Origin: Tildeniella torsiva UHER 1998/13D
Lineage (GTDB): Bacteria; Cyanobacteriota; Cyanobacteriia; Phormidesmidales; Phormidesmidaceae
Assembly: GCA_019358835.1 (NCBI GenBank)
Contig: JAHHIH010000008.1
Span: forward strand, 1-64,000
Length of the DNA stretch: 64,000 bases
Direction: 5' to 3'
Shown here: positions 8,446-16,979 of the stretch, in pieces
How the letters are laid out: each line of letters begins with the position of its first letter
Numbering within the stretch: position 1 is the first letter of the stretch
Translations under genes and position numbers: made by a program
The notes under the pieces: model-generated
What the model saw: only the letters and a program-made list of their open reading frames with translations
Database searches by the model: none
Told to the model about the DNA's origin: nothing

Positions 8446-9417
8446 TTGTCGTTTTTGAATGCTGCCTGGCTGAAGCGTCTGAAGCCCATGGTTCGCTGGG
8501 TGGTGGTGGGTGCTGCGATCGCCCTCTTACTCCACACCCTGGTGCGCCACTGGGACGACATCAGCGCCCTGCGCATTAGCGTCCAAGGCTGGAGTCTGCT
8601 GCTGGTGGCCCTCGGCATCACGCTGCTAGCCCACACCTGGGCAGGCTGGGTGTGGAGCTGGGCGCTACAAGCTCTACAACAGCCCATCACCGGCAGCTGG
8701 AGCGCCCCCGTCTACCTGCAAACCAACCTGCTGAAATACCTGCCCGGCAACGTCTGGCATTTCTTTGGCCGAGTGCGCGCCCTGCAAAGCGTCGGAGTCG
8801 ATAACGGCACGGCCATTATTGGCGTCGCCCTAGAACCCCTCCTTATGGCCGCCGCCGCTCTGCTCGTCGGCATTGCCACCCCCACTCCCTACTGGCCCTT
8901 TCAGCTCCTAGGCCTAGCCATCGTCCTCGCCACCCTTTCCCCCCGCTGGCTCAACCCCCTAATCAATCGCCTCAGCCGCTCCAAAACCACCCCCCACCCC
9001 CTACCCCCCACCCCGACCGCCCCATCTCCCCCACCTTCCTCACCCACCTCACCTTCACTCGATCCCGGCCTCCGCCACTACCCCCTCAAACCCCTCCTCG
9101 GCCAGCTCGGCTACGTAGCCCTACGCGGCGTCGGCTTTTGCCTGGTGCTCAGCGCCGTGACGCCCCTGGCGGCGATCGCTTGGCCCGCTACCATCAGCGC
9201 CTTTAGCCTGGCCTGGCTGGGGGGACTGGTGGTGCCGGGTGCACCGGGCGGATTGGGTGTATTTGAGGCGATCGCCCTCAGTCTGCTCCAGGGCCAGTTC
9301 TCTGCTGCTGTGGTGCTCAGCGCAGTGGTGCTGTATCGGGTGGTCAGCACCCTGGCTGAGGCCCTGGGGGCGGGGTTGGCCACTCTCGATCACAGCCTTT
9401 CCAGTACACTCAAGTAA
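8446..9417 (+). CDS. Lysylphosphatidylglycerol synthase TM-region/UPF0104-like membrane protein
   Basis: 323 residues with about seven membrane segments and the motifs KYLPGNVWHFFGR and WLGGLVVPGAPGGLGVFEA typical of the LPG synthase transmembrane/flippase-like family. I use a TTG start (8446) with a GAGGG upstream; an ATG at 8488 is the alternative. The middle loop (about residues 181-205) is a proline/serine/threonine-rich insert encoded by the complement of the G-rich repeat found upstream, kept in frame between two membrane segments. It is followed by a GT2 enzyme whose lipid-linked product such membrane proteins sometimes help move; that link is inference. Confidence 0.8.
   Translation: MSFLNAAWLKRLKPMVRWVVVGAAIALLLHTLVRHWDDISALRISVQGWSLLLVALGITLLAHTWAGWVWSWALQALQQPITGSWSAPVYLQTNLLKYLPGNVWHFFGRVRALQSVGVDNGTAIIGVALEPLLMAAAALLVGIATPTPYWPFQLLGLAIVLATLSPRWLNPLINRLSRSKTTPHPLPPTPTAPSPPPSSPTSPSLDPGLRHYPLKPLLGQLGYVALRGVGFCLVLSAVTPLAAIAWPATISAFSLAWLGGLVVPGAPGGLGVFEAIALSLLQGQFSAAVVLSAVVLYRVVSTLAEALGAGLATLDHSLSSTLK
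8988..9057 (+). repeat. C-rich low-complexity repeat inside a coding gene
   Basis: The tract reads CCCCACCCCCTACC... on this strand. It is the complement-like counterpart of the G-rich repeat at 7653-7719. It encodes only Pro, Thr, Ser and Ala and sits in a predicted loop of the membrane protein. Confidence 0.7.
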
Positions 9418-9601
9418 ATTCAGTAGATCGAAGACAATTCCTCCTGACGGGATCTAGCCCACCCTGCGGGAAGCAAGCTACACCCTTAAATCCCTCTCTC
9501 ATTTTGGGAGAGGGATTTGAAAGGTTTTCCGGCTCCCCTCTCCTCCCTGGGAGAGGGGCTGGAGGAGAGGGCTAGCAGGAACTTTGCGATCTACTGAAAT
9601 T
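9417..9601. repeat. MITE-like element with terminal inverted repeats
   Basis: Outer arms TTCAGTAGATCG (9419-9430) and CGATCTACTGAA (9587-9598) are perfect 12-bp inverted repeats, and imperfect matching extends inward past GACAATTCCT. Inside are two further hairpins: AAATCCCTCTC with GAGAGGGATTT (9488-9517) and a CCCCTCTCC stem (about 9534-9559). No ORF is contained. The structure may be a non-autonomous element and may also terminate transcription of the membrane protein gene. Confidence 0.65.
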
Positions 9602-9660
9602 GTTGTATCCCAAGCGGCATAGCGTCTTTGCCGATTTTCTCCTGTTGTGCTGAAGCTGCC

Positions 9661-10671
9661 ATGACCTCTACCCACTCCCCCTCGGTTTCTGCACTGCCAG
9701 CCCTCACGGCCCCCATCGACCTTTCGGTGGTGGTGCCGGTGTACAACGAGTATGAGAGCCTGCCCGCCCTGGTTGCGGCGATCGCCACGGCACTCGACGG
9801 GCTGGGCTACACCTATGAAATTTTGGGGGTAGACGATGGCTCTACCGACGGATCGAGCGATCGCCTGCGTGAGCTAGCCCAGCAGTATCCCCAACTGCGG
9901 GCCGTGATCTTGCGCCGCAACTACGGCCAAACCGCCGCCATGGCCGCCGGGTTTGACCATTCCCGTGGCCAAATCGTTATCACCATGGATGGCGATCTGC
10001 AAAACGACCCCGCCGATATTCCTCGCCTGCTCGATCACCTCAACGAGGGCTACGACCTGGTCAGCGGCTGGCGCAAAAACCGCCAAGACAACACCCTCAC
10101 CCGGCTAATTCCCTCCAAAATTGCCAACTGGCTGATTGCCGGGGTCACGGGCGTTGAGCTGCACGACTACGGCTGCTCCCTTAAGGCCTACCGCGCCGAG
10201 GTGATTCGCGACCTCAACCTCTACGGCGAGCTGCACCGCTTTTTGCCCGCCCTGGCCTTTATCGAAGGGGCGCGCATTACCGAAATGCCCGTCACCCACC
10301 ACCCACGCCGCTTTGGCACGAGCAAGTACGGTCTGGGCCGCACCCTGCGCGTGGTGATGGACATGCTCACCGTCTACTTTATGAAGAAATTTCTCACGCG
10401 GCCTATGCATGTGTTTGGCAGCCTGGGCCTGGTGTCGATGGCGGCGGGGATTGCCCTGGGGGTTTATCTCACCTCAGTGAAGATTTTGGCCGACCAGGAT
10501 ATTGGCGATCGCCCCTTGCTTGTCCTCGCTGTCGTGCTGCTGCTGGCGGGTATACAACTCTTCAGCTTTGGCCTGCTGGCCGAACTGTTGATGCGCACCT
10601 ATCACGAATCGCAGCAGCGCCCCATATATCGAGTGCGCGAGGTGGTCAGCAACGCTGCATCTCAGGATTAG
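9661..10671 (+). CDS. Family 2 glycosyltransferase with two C-terminal membrane helices (DPM1/GtrB-like)
   Basis: 336 residues from the ATG at 9661. The GT-A catalytic domain shows VVVPVYNEYESLPAL, DDGSTDGSSDRL, the metal-binding MDGDLQNDP and the acceptor-loop segment DYGCSLKAYRA. Two membrane helices follow at roughly residues 240-265 and 280-310. This layout is that of polyprenyl-phosphate glycosyltransferases (ArnC, GtrB or dolichol-phosphate mannose synthase relatives), which load a sugar on a lipid carrier at the cytoplasmic membrane. Sugar and pathway cannot be read from sequence. Confidence 0.88.
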   Translation: MTSTHSPSVSALPALTAPIDLSVVVPVYNEYESLPALVAAIATALDGLGYTYEILGVDDGSTDGSSDRLRELAQQYPQLRAVILRRNYGQTAAMAAGFDHSRGQIVITMDGDLQNDPADIPRLLDHLNEGYDLVSGWRKNRQDNTLTRLIPSKIANWLIAGVTGVELHDYGCSLKAYRAEVIRDLNLYGELHRFLPALAFIEGARITEMPVTHHPRRFGTSKYGLGRTLRVVMDMLTVYFMKKFLTRPMHVFGSLGLVSMAAGIALGVYLTSVKILADQDIGDRPLLVLAVVLLLAGIQLFSFGLLAELLMRTYHESQQRPIYRVREVVSNAASQD

Positions 10672-10854
10672 ACTGTTCAACTAATACTTTCCGGGATTTC
10701 ACGACGACCGGCCCAATAAGCCGAGGTTGCCTCCTTGGAAAGCCTGTTTTTTGAGGTGGGATACTCGTAACCCGTGCTCAGCAACCGGTGGCCCGTGAGC
10801 ATTTGCGGATTGTTGATTCTGGGCAAATGTGCTAAATTCGCATTCAACTCAATA

Positions 10855-10995
10855 GTTACGCTGCCTAATTCAGCGCTCGTTATGAGCTGGCTGAAGCGGA
10901 GGAACCAACTTTTGGGGCTTATCTCAGGGCGAAACGCATCGCCAGAGAAGGGGATCTCTCACCCCTCGCCCGTCAGCTAACTCCGTCGGCCTTGG
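10855..10995 (+). promoter_or_regulatory. ydaO/yuaA-type cyclic di-AMP riboswitch
   Basis: Conserved ydaO blocks occur in order: GCCTAATTC (10863-10871), GCGGAGGAACC (10896-10906), TTTTGGGG (10910-10917), CAGGGCGA, an AGGGGATCTCTCACCCCT hairpin (10948-10965) and CCCGTCAGCTAACTCCGTCGGC (about 10969-10990). The GTCAGCTAACTCCG string is diagnostic of this class. Downstream, GGAGAG near 10994 can pair with CTCTCC at 11034-11039, and a CGATGA/TCATCG hairpin follows near 11058-11075, a possible expression platform. It precedes an ion-transporter gene; ydaO elements usually control potassium transport, osmotic and cell-wall genes. Confidence 0.88.
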
Positions 10996-11112
10996 GAGAG
11001 AACGTACTGGAAGCTTTTTTAACGCTCTCCGTAGTTCTCCTACGACAGTTAACTCCTCGATGATATTTGTCATCGAAGGGTTTTGCCTAGCACCATAAGA
11101 AGGAGACAGGCG

Positions 11113-12450
11113 ATGGAAACCTGGTCTGGGATCACCGCGTCGGTGATTTTTTTTGGGGTCTTGGCCCTGATCGCCACCGAGCGCATGCACCTCACCGTTG
11201 CGGCCTTTCTAGGCGCAATGCTGCTGATATTTTTTCATGTGCTAACCCTCGATCAAGCGATCGGCTACATTGGCAACAGCCATGCTACCCTGGCGCTGTT
11301 CTTTGGAGTCATGGTGATGGTGCGCGCCTTTGAACCCACCAAAATTTTTGAGTACCTGGCCACCCAAATGGTGATTATGGCGCGGGGTGAAGGCAAGCGG
11401 CTGCTGCTGGGCATTGTGGCCATTACCACGCCGGTCTGCGCCATGCTGCCCAACGCCACCACGGTGATGCTGCTGGCCCCGCTGATTCCGCCTATGGCGG
11501 CAGAGCTGAACATCAACTTTGTGCCCCTGCTGATTTTGATGGTGTTTGTGGCCAACAGCGCTGGCCTGCTGACTATTGTGGGCGACCCGGCCACCTTTAT
11601 TGTGGGCGACGCGATCAACATGAGCTTTTTGGAGTATCTGACGAAGCTCAGCCTGGGGGGTGTGGTGGCGATCGCCACCATTGTCGTCATGCTGCCCATC
11701 CTCTTCCCCAACACCTGGAACAAAAAGCTGGCTGACCTCGACCACCTGCCCCACCCGGTGGTCAACCATCCCCGCATGCTGGCCTTGGGCGGGCTGATTG
11801 TCGGGCTAGTGCTGGTGCTGTTTGTGGTGGGCGAAAGCCTGCCGGTGCCAATTTCTCCGGCGGCGATCGCCTTGCTCGGTGCCGCTCTCTGCCTGCTGCT
11901 TACCCACCACAGCGGCATCGATACGGTGCAAAACATTCTGCGCGATGTCGATTGGAGCACGCTGATCTTCTTCATGAGCGTGTTTGTGCTGATTGGCGGC
12001 CTGCAAGAAACTGGGGTGATTAGCTCGGCCTCCGGCCTGCTGGGGGTGGTGATCGGCCAAAATATCGCCCTGGGCTCGATGCTGCTGCTGTTTGTTACCG
12101 GCATTCTCTCCAGCTTGATACCCAACATTCCCCTAGTGGTGGCGATGGTGCCCCTGCTCAAGGAATACCTGGTGAACGTTAATTTAGCTGGGCCAGAGCT
12201 GATGTCACCCGACTTTGCCGGGCAGATTCCTCCCGAAATTTTGCCCCTGTTTGCGGCCATGATGTTTGGGGCCACCCTGGGCGGCAACGGCACCCTGGTC
12301 GGCGCATCGTCGAACATTGTGGCGGCAGGAATTGCCGAGCAGCACGGCAAACCGATTTCGTTCCGGCAGTTTTTGAGCTACGGCCTGCCCATGATGGCGC
12401 TACAGCTCATCACCATTAGCGCCTACGTGGGGATTCGGTTTTTGCTGTAG
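11113..12450 (+). CDS. SLC13/ArsB-NhaD superfamily membrane transporter
   Basis: 445 residues from the ATG at 11113, which has a good AAGGAG 7 bases upstream; an in-frame TTG at 11083 is less likely. It has about ten to twelve membrane segments and two inverted-repeat halves with the signatures TTPVCAMLPNATTVMLLAPL and GATLGGNGTLVGASSNIVAAG typical of the ion transporter superfamily that includes ArsB, NhaD and Na+-coupled anion carriers. Substrate is uncertain: Na+/H+ exchange or anion transport are both possible. The ydaO riboswitch in its leader suggests control by c-di-AMP and hence a role in ion or osmotic balance. Confidence 0.88.
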   Translation: METWSGITASVIFFGVLALIATERMHLTVAAFLGAMLLIFFHVLTLDQAIGYIGNSHATLALFFGVMVMVRAFEPTKIFEYLATQMVIMARGEGKRLLLGIVAITTPVCAMLPNATTVMLLAPLIPPMAAELNINFVPLLILMVFVANSAGLLTIVGDPATFIVGDAINMSFLEYLTKLSLGGVVAIATIVVMLPILFPNTWNKKLADLDHLPHPVVNHPRMLALGGLIVGLVLVLFVVGESLPVPISPAAIALLGAALCLLLTHHSGIDTVQNILRDVDWSTLIFFMSVFVLIGGLQETGVISSASGLLGVVIGQNIALGSMLLLFVTGILSSLIPNIPLVVAMVPLLKEYLVNVNLAGPELMSPDFAGQIPPEILPLFAAMMFGATLGGNGTLVGASSNIVAAGIAEQHGKPISFRQFLSYGLPMMALQLITISAYVGIRFLL

Positions 12451-12568
12451 TTGCTATTCCAGAGTGGCGATCGCTATACCGACGGGTAGATGCTCTAAAT
12501 CAAATTTAGAGCGATTTGCGATCGCACTACAGAAATCAACGCCCCTCTTTGTGGGGATGATAAATGGA

Positions 12569-12597
12569 CGCTAGCCAACCGCGGCTAGCGCTTTCTT
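12569..12597 (+). terminator. Probable terminator after the ion transporter gene
   Basis: Stem CGCTAGCC (12569-12576) with GGCTAGCG (12583-12590), followed by CTTTCTT. It is 119 bases past the transporter stop. Confidence 0.6.
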
Positions 12598-12616
12598 CAA
12601 AGGGCACCGTCGTGGG

Positions 12617-12670
12617 ATAGATATTGATTAGGGGCGATCGCATTGCCTCTAATCAATATCTATTTTTTTG
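12617..12670. terminator. Strong 15-bp hairpin with T tract, probable terminator
   Basis: Perfect arms ATAGATATTGATTAG (12617-12631) and CTAATCAATATCTAT (12649-12663) enclose a loop that itself contains GCGATCGC; seven T residues follow at 12663-12669. This is a textbook rho-independent terminator on the plus strand. Confidence 0.75.
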
Positions 12671-12973
12671 GTGGTCAGATGATTTAACTTTGGAAGTTTA
12701 TCCTTGAGAAGATCTTTCAAATGCATGGGGATCATCTCTTCCCTGCGAAAGACTTCACTTTGTAAAATTATCCTTAAGTTGGAGTGAGAGCTTGTGAAGC
12801 CCAAAGCTTTATCGCTCGCCTTTGCGATCGCTTCTCTAAGCAAAAACCCTTTCAGTTTAGAGAAAAAACGATAAAAAAGCGGCGCATAAAGACTTCTAGC
12901 CCACAAGCCAAGATTCTTTTGCTGGTAGAAAGCAATAGTAAATCTTGTACAAGATCCAATTTTGAGGCTCGTG

Positions 12974-13804
12974 ATGAAACGACTATCTATAGGAACAATT
13001 TCAGCACTTTTTCTCGCAGGGGTAGTTGCGCCTGCCGCCTTTGCCGAAACCCAAGGAACGTTGCAATCTCAAACTCCTAGTCAGCAACAAACTCCTGGGC
13101 AAATGCAAACCCCCAACCAAGCGCCTGAGCGGGTGCCTGGGCAGAATCCAGAAGCCTATCCTAACGAGACTCCGGGCAACCAAGCTCCTAGGCAAGCTCC
13201 AAACTCTGGGCAGATGCAAACCCCTGGAATGGATCGGACTCCCAGTCAGTCTCCCAACCAAGCGCCTGAGCGGGTGCCTGGGCAGAATCCGGGTGCCTAT
13301 CCTAACGAGACTCCGGGCAACCAAGCTCCCCGGCAGGCTCCAAACTCTGGCCAGATGCAAACCCCTGGAACGGATCGGACTCCCAGTCAGTCTCCCAACC
13401 AAGCGCCTGAGCGAGTGCCTGGGCAAAATCCGGGTGCCTACCCTAACGAGACTCCGGGCAACCAAGCTCCCCGGCAGGCTCCAAACTCTGGCCAGATGCA
13501 AACCCCTGGGCAAAGCGCTGCGCCCAGCGCTGAGTTGAACAGCATGGGCATGGGTCAGTCTCTCTCCACTGATGCAGTGAGCCCGTTCCAGCTGGCCTAT
13601 ATGGCCGTCAGGGGCGAGTTGGATCTAGGTGATGGTGACAAGTACTCGGCTTACAGAGCGCGTCACGGCAATGCCGAGGGTCAAAACATCGTTGAAGCTG
13701 CGATCCGCCAGGGCTATATCAGCAGCGATTTAATGGAAGACGAGGCCTACATCAACCGTGTTGACCAAGTGCTGAGAATGCAGAGCGAAACCTGGAGAAG
13801 CTAG
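12974..13804 (+). CDS. Secreted Pro/Gln-rich tandem-repeat protein
   Basis: 276 residues from the ATG at 12974 (MKRLSIGTISALFLAGVVAP), a clear signal peptide with predicted cleavage after AFA. The mature protein begins with Q/T/P-rich sequence and then carries three almost identical 47-residue units (about residues 49-178) rich in NQAPERVPGQNP and NETPGNQAPRQAP. A non-repetitive C-terminal domain of about 85 residues follows (SPFQLAYMAVRGELDLGDG...), which looks folded and conserved. The repeat region has no cysteine or hydrophobic core and is probably an extended cell-wall or periplasmic linker. Function unknown. Confidence 0.82.
   Translation: MKRLSIGTISALFLAGVVAPAAFAETQGTLQSQTPSQQQTPGQMQTPNQAPERVPGQNPEAYPNETPGNQAPRQAPNSGQMQTPGMDRTPSQSPNQAPERVPGQNPGAYPNETPGNQAPRQAPNSGQMQTPGTDRTPSQSPNQAPERVPGQNPGAYPNETPGNQAPRQAPNSGQMQTPGQSAAPSAELNSMGMGQSLSTDAVSPFQLAYMAVRGELDLGDGDKYSAYRARHGNAEGQNIVEAAIRQGYISSDLMEDEAYINRVDQVLRMQSETWRS
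13118..13507 (+). repeat. Three tandem 141-bp in-frame repeats
   Basis: Units start at 13118, 13259 and 13400, each opening CAAGCGCCTGAGCG. Spacing is exactly 141 bases (47 codons); the third is cut short at about 13507. Copies differ at only a handful of positions, so the array looks young or homogenised. Confidence 0.92.
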
Positions 13805-13851
13805 GGCCCTCTAGATCCTATAAGCCCTAGGGCTGCTCTCTAAGTAAACCT

Positions 13852-13904
13852 AATCCCTCGCCTGTATCCGATGCCGATCGCGATGCAAGCGAGGGATTGC
13901 TCTT
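13852..13904 (+). terminator. Terminator after the repeat protein gene
   Basis: Stem AATCCCTCGC (13852-13861) with GCGAGGGATT (13889-13898), followed by GCTCTTTT. It ends 100 bases past the stop. The rest of the gap to leuA (13905-14171) shows no gene, only possible promoter-like sequence such as TAGAAT near 14046. Confidence 0.8.
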
Positions 13905-14171
13905 TTCAGCCGTAGAATTGCTGCTGAAGCGTCAATTAACCTGGATTATCCACGAACTCGTTCAGCCTTGGAGAAACTACCGCCGTGTCACCGATCGCTC
14001 AAAATGTTTAGGGCTAAGTCGTAGCGAATCCGACTTTGTGCCGGTAGAATAGTTAGAACCGATACATTTATCCGATCTATTCCAGAGCCAAACCCGCTTT
14101 CCGTAGTCATCCTCTAGAAAACGATCTACCGTCGATCTAGCACCCTTACCGTCTACTCCGTGGGAGTCACC

Positions 14172-15791
14172 ATGAGCAACCCGCCCAGCCCCGATCGCAT
14201 TCTCATCTTTGACACCACCCTGCGGGACGGCGAGCAGTCCCCCGGTGCGACCCTCAATGTCGAAGAGAAGCTGGTGATTGCGAAACAGCTGGCCCGACTC
14301 GGCGTTGACATCATCGAAGCGGGGTTCCCCTTCGCCAGCCCCGGCGACTTTGAAGCGGTGCAGAAAATTGCCCGAGAAGTAGGCACCGAAACTGGCCCCA
14401 CCATCTGCGGCCTGGCCCGCGCTACCAAGGGGGACATTGAGCGAGCTGGGGAAGCGATTAAGCCCGCCGTGAAGGGACGTATCCACACGTTTCTCGCCAC
14501 CTCCGACATTCACATGCAGTACAAGCTGCGCAAGAGCCGGGAAGAGGTGCTGGCAATCGCTCCAGAGATGGTGGCCTACGCCAAGACCTTCACCCACGAT
14601 GTCGAGTTTTCGCCCGAAGATGCGGGCCGCTCTGACCCCGAGTTTTTGTACCAGGTGCTAGAGGCGGCGATCGCGGCTGGGGCCACCACCGTCAACATCC
14701 CCGACACCGTCGGCTACCTCACCCCCTCTGAGTTTGGCGATCTGATTCGCGGCATTAAAGCCAACGTGCCAAATATCGATCAGGCCGTGATCTCCGTCCA
14801 CGGCCACAATGACCTGGGTATGGCAGTGGCCAACTTTCTCGAAGCGGTGAAAGCTGGGGCGCGCCAGCTGGAATGCACCATCAACGGTATTGGCGAGCGG
14901 GCGGGCAATGCCGCCCTAGAAGAACTGGTGATGGCCATGCACGTGCGCCGCGCCTTCTACAACCCCTTCCTGGGTCGCCCCGCTGAGTCGGAGGAACCCC
15001 TGACCGCCATCGACACCCGCCAGATCTACAAGACCTCGCGCCTGGTGTCGAACCTGACCGGCATGTTTGTGCAGCCCAATAAGGCGATCGTCGGGGCCAA
15101 CGCCTTTGCCCACGAGTCGGGCATTCACCAGGATGGTGTGCTCAAAAACAAGCTCACCTACGAGATCATGGATGCCCAGTCCATTGGCCTCACCGACAAC
15201 CAGATCGTGTTGGGCAAGCACTCGGGCCGCAACGCCTTTCGCACCCGCCTGCAAGAGCTGGGCTACGAACTGGATGACCAAGCGCTCAACCGCGCCTTTT
15301 TGCGGTTCAAAGAGCTGGCCGACAAGAAAAAAGAAATCACCGACTGGGATATTGAGTCGATCGTCAACGATGAAACCCGGCAGACCCCGGAGCACTTTCA
15401 CCTCGACCTGGTGCAGGTTTCCTGCGGCGACAGCGCCAAGCCCACCGCCACCGTCACCATTCGCACCCCCGACGGTCAAGAGCTGATGGATGCTGCGATC
15501 GGCACCGGGCCGGTGGATGCGGTCTATAAGGCGATCAACCGGGTGGTGGATATCCCCAACCAGCTGATCGAGTTTTCGGTGCAGTCGGTGACTGAGGGCA
15601 TCGACGCGCTGGGGGAAGTGACTATTCGCATTCGCCACGGCGATCGGGTGTTTTCGGGCCATGCGGCGAATACCGACATTGTGGTGGCTTCGGCCCACGC
15701 CTACCTGCATGCCCTCAACCGGCTGTACACGGCGTTGCAGACTGGGCAAGCCATCCATCCCCAGCGAGAAACGGTGACGGCTTCACTGTAA
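14172..15791 (+). CDS. leuA: 2-isopropylmalate synthase
   Basis: 539 residues from the ATG at 14172. It condenses acetyl-CoA with 2-oxoisovalerate, the first committed step of leucine synthesis. The TIM-barrel domain opens [17 protein letters not shown] and contains the metal-binding [10 protein letters not shown] and the [13 protein letters not shown] block; a linker with HESGIHQDG and [10 protein letters not shown] follows, and the C-terminal 130 residues form the LeuA allosteric domain (leucine feedback). Length matches bacterial LeuA. No other leu genes are adjacent, which is normal in cyanobacteria. LeuA and citramalate synthase are related, but the N terminus and length favour LeuA. Confidence 0.95.
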   Translation: MSNPPSPDRILIFDTTLRDGEQSPGATLNVEEKLVIAKQLARLGVDIIEAGFPFASPGDFEAVQKIAREVGTETGPTICGLARATKGDIERAGEAIKPAVKGRIHTFLATSDIHMQYKLRKSREEVLAIAPEMVAYAKTFTHDVEFSPEDAGRSDPEFLYQVLEAAIAAGATTVNIPDTVGYLTPSEFGDLIRGIKANVPNIDQAVISVHGHNDLGMAVANFLEAVKAGARQLECTINGIGERAGNAALEELVMAMHVRRAFYNPFLGRPAESEEPLTAIDTRQIYKTSRLVSNLTGMFVQPNKAIVGANAFAHESGIHQDGVLKNKLTYEIMDAQSIGLTDNQIVLGKHSGRNAFRTRLQELGYELDDQALNRAFLRFKELADKKKEITDWDIESIVNDETRQTPEHFHLDLVQVSCGDSAKPTATVTIRTPDGQELMDAAIGTGPVDAVYKAINRVVDIPNQLIEFSVQSVTEGIDALGEVTIRIRHGDRVFSGHAANTDIVVASAHAYLHALNRLYTALQTGQAIHPQRETVTASL

Positions 15792-15927
15792 AACCTATAG
15801 GGAACTGATTCGCCGTTGCAGAAAATCCTAATGCCGCTGTTTCAGCTTCCCGCACCTAGTCTTGAGGGTTGGGCGAAGGTTATAAAATCTATGGCTAGGC
15901 GGCCTCGCCTACCTGCGACATCACCAG

Positions 15928-16269
15928 TCAGCTCTCGGGGTCGTATTGGAACTCGCGAAGTTCTTGTGAGCATCTGCAGGCACTAGCAATCTTCGCAGTC
16001 CACTGGACGGCAGCCTCGCGCGACGGCAGTTCTAGGACACAAAAGCCTCCGTCGAAATCTTTGGTCTGTGGGTAGGTTTCGTTCGTGATGGTGCCATCGG
16101 CAGCGACCATCAGCGGAGCGACATGTTCATTGATACCACCACCGAACACGTAAACGCCGGCATTCTTGGCTTCGCGAATGACCGTACGTGCTGCTTCGCC
16201 GACGGCAGCCATGTCTTCGTCGGGGATGTCCATCGCCTGTGCAGGGAAGGAGATAAGGTACTTCGTCAT
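15928..16269 (-). CDS. YCII-related (YciI-like) protein, second gene of an integron-like cassette pair
   Basis: 113 residues. It begins MTKYLISFPAQAMDIPDEDM and has the small alpha/beta ferredoxin-like pattern of the YCII family (GGFCVLELPSREAAVQWTAK), whose members are often found near regulators and in mobile cassettes; activity is unknown for most. The ATG has GAGGTGG just upstream. It lies immediately after an attC-like recombination site, as expected for the next gene cassette in an array. I could not find an attC of its own between its stop and leuA. Confidence 0.75.
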   Translation of the reverse strand: MTKYLISFPAQAMDIPDEDMAAVGEAARTVIREAKNAGVYVFGGGINEHVAPLMVAADGTITNETYPQTKDFDGGFCVLELPSREAAVQWTAKIASACRCSQELREFQYDPES

Positions 16270-16310
16270 CGTTCCACCTCTTAGGTGCGCGTTTCGGTAT
16301 TGGGTGTGAA

Positions 16311-16398
16311 ACCTAACGGTTGAGCTGAGCGGCGCGCACGCCGACGTTTGAGCTTGGCACTTTATCTCTCACGCGTCCGCTCCAGCGAGGTGTTAGAC
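16311..16398 (-). other. Integron attC recombination site
   Basis: Read on the minus strand the site starts with the inverse core GTCTAAC (16398-16392) and ends with the core GTTAGGT (16317-16311), matching RYYYAAC and GTTRRRY. The arms next to them pair imperfectly: GGAGCGG near the left end against CCGCTCAGC near the right, with unpaired single bases of the kind that set attC strand choice. Length is 88 bases, inside the usual range. The upstream gene's TAA stop lies inside the inverse core (GTCTAAC), a classic arrangement of cassette genes. Confidence 0.78.
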
Positions 16399-16944
16399 GG
16401 CATCGCGACAGAACACGGCGACATCGCTCGAAGTAGCAACAATCAAACTGAGACCCGAGTATGAAAAGCCAACGGCTCTAAGCTCTGAATCACTTGCGAC
16501 CTTGTGAAAGCGGTTGGATTTTCCACGCAAAGAGTCATACATGGAGGAAAATGGCTCAAGCAACAATATATCGCCCACGGGCCAGTCGAGCGTGACCACT
16601 TCTACTGACCAGCCGTCACTTGTGGATTTCGGAAGGCCGCCACCGAGCAGGCCAGTCATCGTCAACGTTCGGCCCTTCAACGGCCCGATGCCATCGGCTT
16701 CGAGGTATTGCTCGTTTCCGTAGTACTCCTCGCTATCTCGTGCGACTTTCGAGCCTGTCTGGCAGTCAATAACACCTCGACCGGCGCTTGAAACAACCAG
16801 CAGCAGCTCAGACACCCGATCAAACCCGACGGCGTGAAGCCCACCGACGGCGATAACTCCCACGCTTCGCCAAGGCTTGGGAGGCACAGTTGCTCGAAGT
16901 AACCGCAATTCTTTACGCAGCGGATCAAGGTGCTTCGTATCCAT
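16393..16944 (-). CDS. Hypothetical protein, first gene of an integron-like cassette pair
   Basis: 183 residues; I do not recognise the family. It starts MDTKHLDPLRKELRLLRATV and has several beta-rich segments (VGVIAVGGLHAVGFDRVSELLLVV, ending SLIVATSSDVAVF) that could be two repeated strands-turn units, as in WD40-like or immunity-type proteins, but this is only impression. No signal peptide or membrane segment. Its ATG follows a GTTAGAG sequence (16954-16948) by three bases, which resembles a cassette boundary, and its stop codon is embedded in the attC inverse core. Confidence 0.65.
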   Translation of the reverse strand: MDTKHLDPLRKELRLLRATVPPKPWRSVGVIAVGGLHAVGFDRVSELLLVVSSAGRGVIDCQTGSKVARDSEEYYGNEQYLEADGIGPLKGRTLTMTGLLGGGLPKSTSDGWSVEVVTLDWPVGDILLLEPFSSMYDSLRGKSNRFHKVASDSELRAVGFSYSGLSLIVATSSDVAVFCRDAV

Positions 16945-16979
16945 GCCCTCTAACTATGTATTAAGTGTCAGATGTGACG

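Larger units (their letters stand above)
12451..12973. other. Gene-poor intergenic region with three strong hairpins
   Basis: The 520 bases between the transporter and the repeat protein hold no convincing gene. Hairpins: GCTCTAAAT/ATTTAGAGC (12492-12512, loop CAA), CGCTAGCC/GGCTAGCG (12569-12590) and a long 15-bp one at 12617-12663. The leftward ORF 12649-12906 ends inside the last hairpin and looks spurious. A -10-like TTGTACAAGAT near 12943 may belong to the promoter of the repeat protein. Confidence 0.6.

Noticed and set aside
12649-12906. Leftward 85-residue ORF
   Set aside because: Its C terminus comes from the terminator palindrome at 12649-12663, and it has no family motif or ribosome-binding site that convinces me.
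13118-13507. CRISPR-like spaced repeats
   Set aside because: The 141-bp units are contiguous, in frame and encode protein; there are no spacers and no cas genes.
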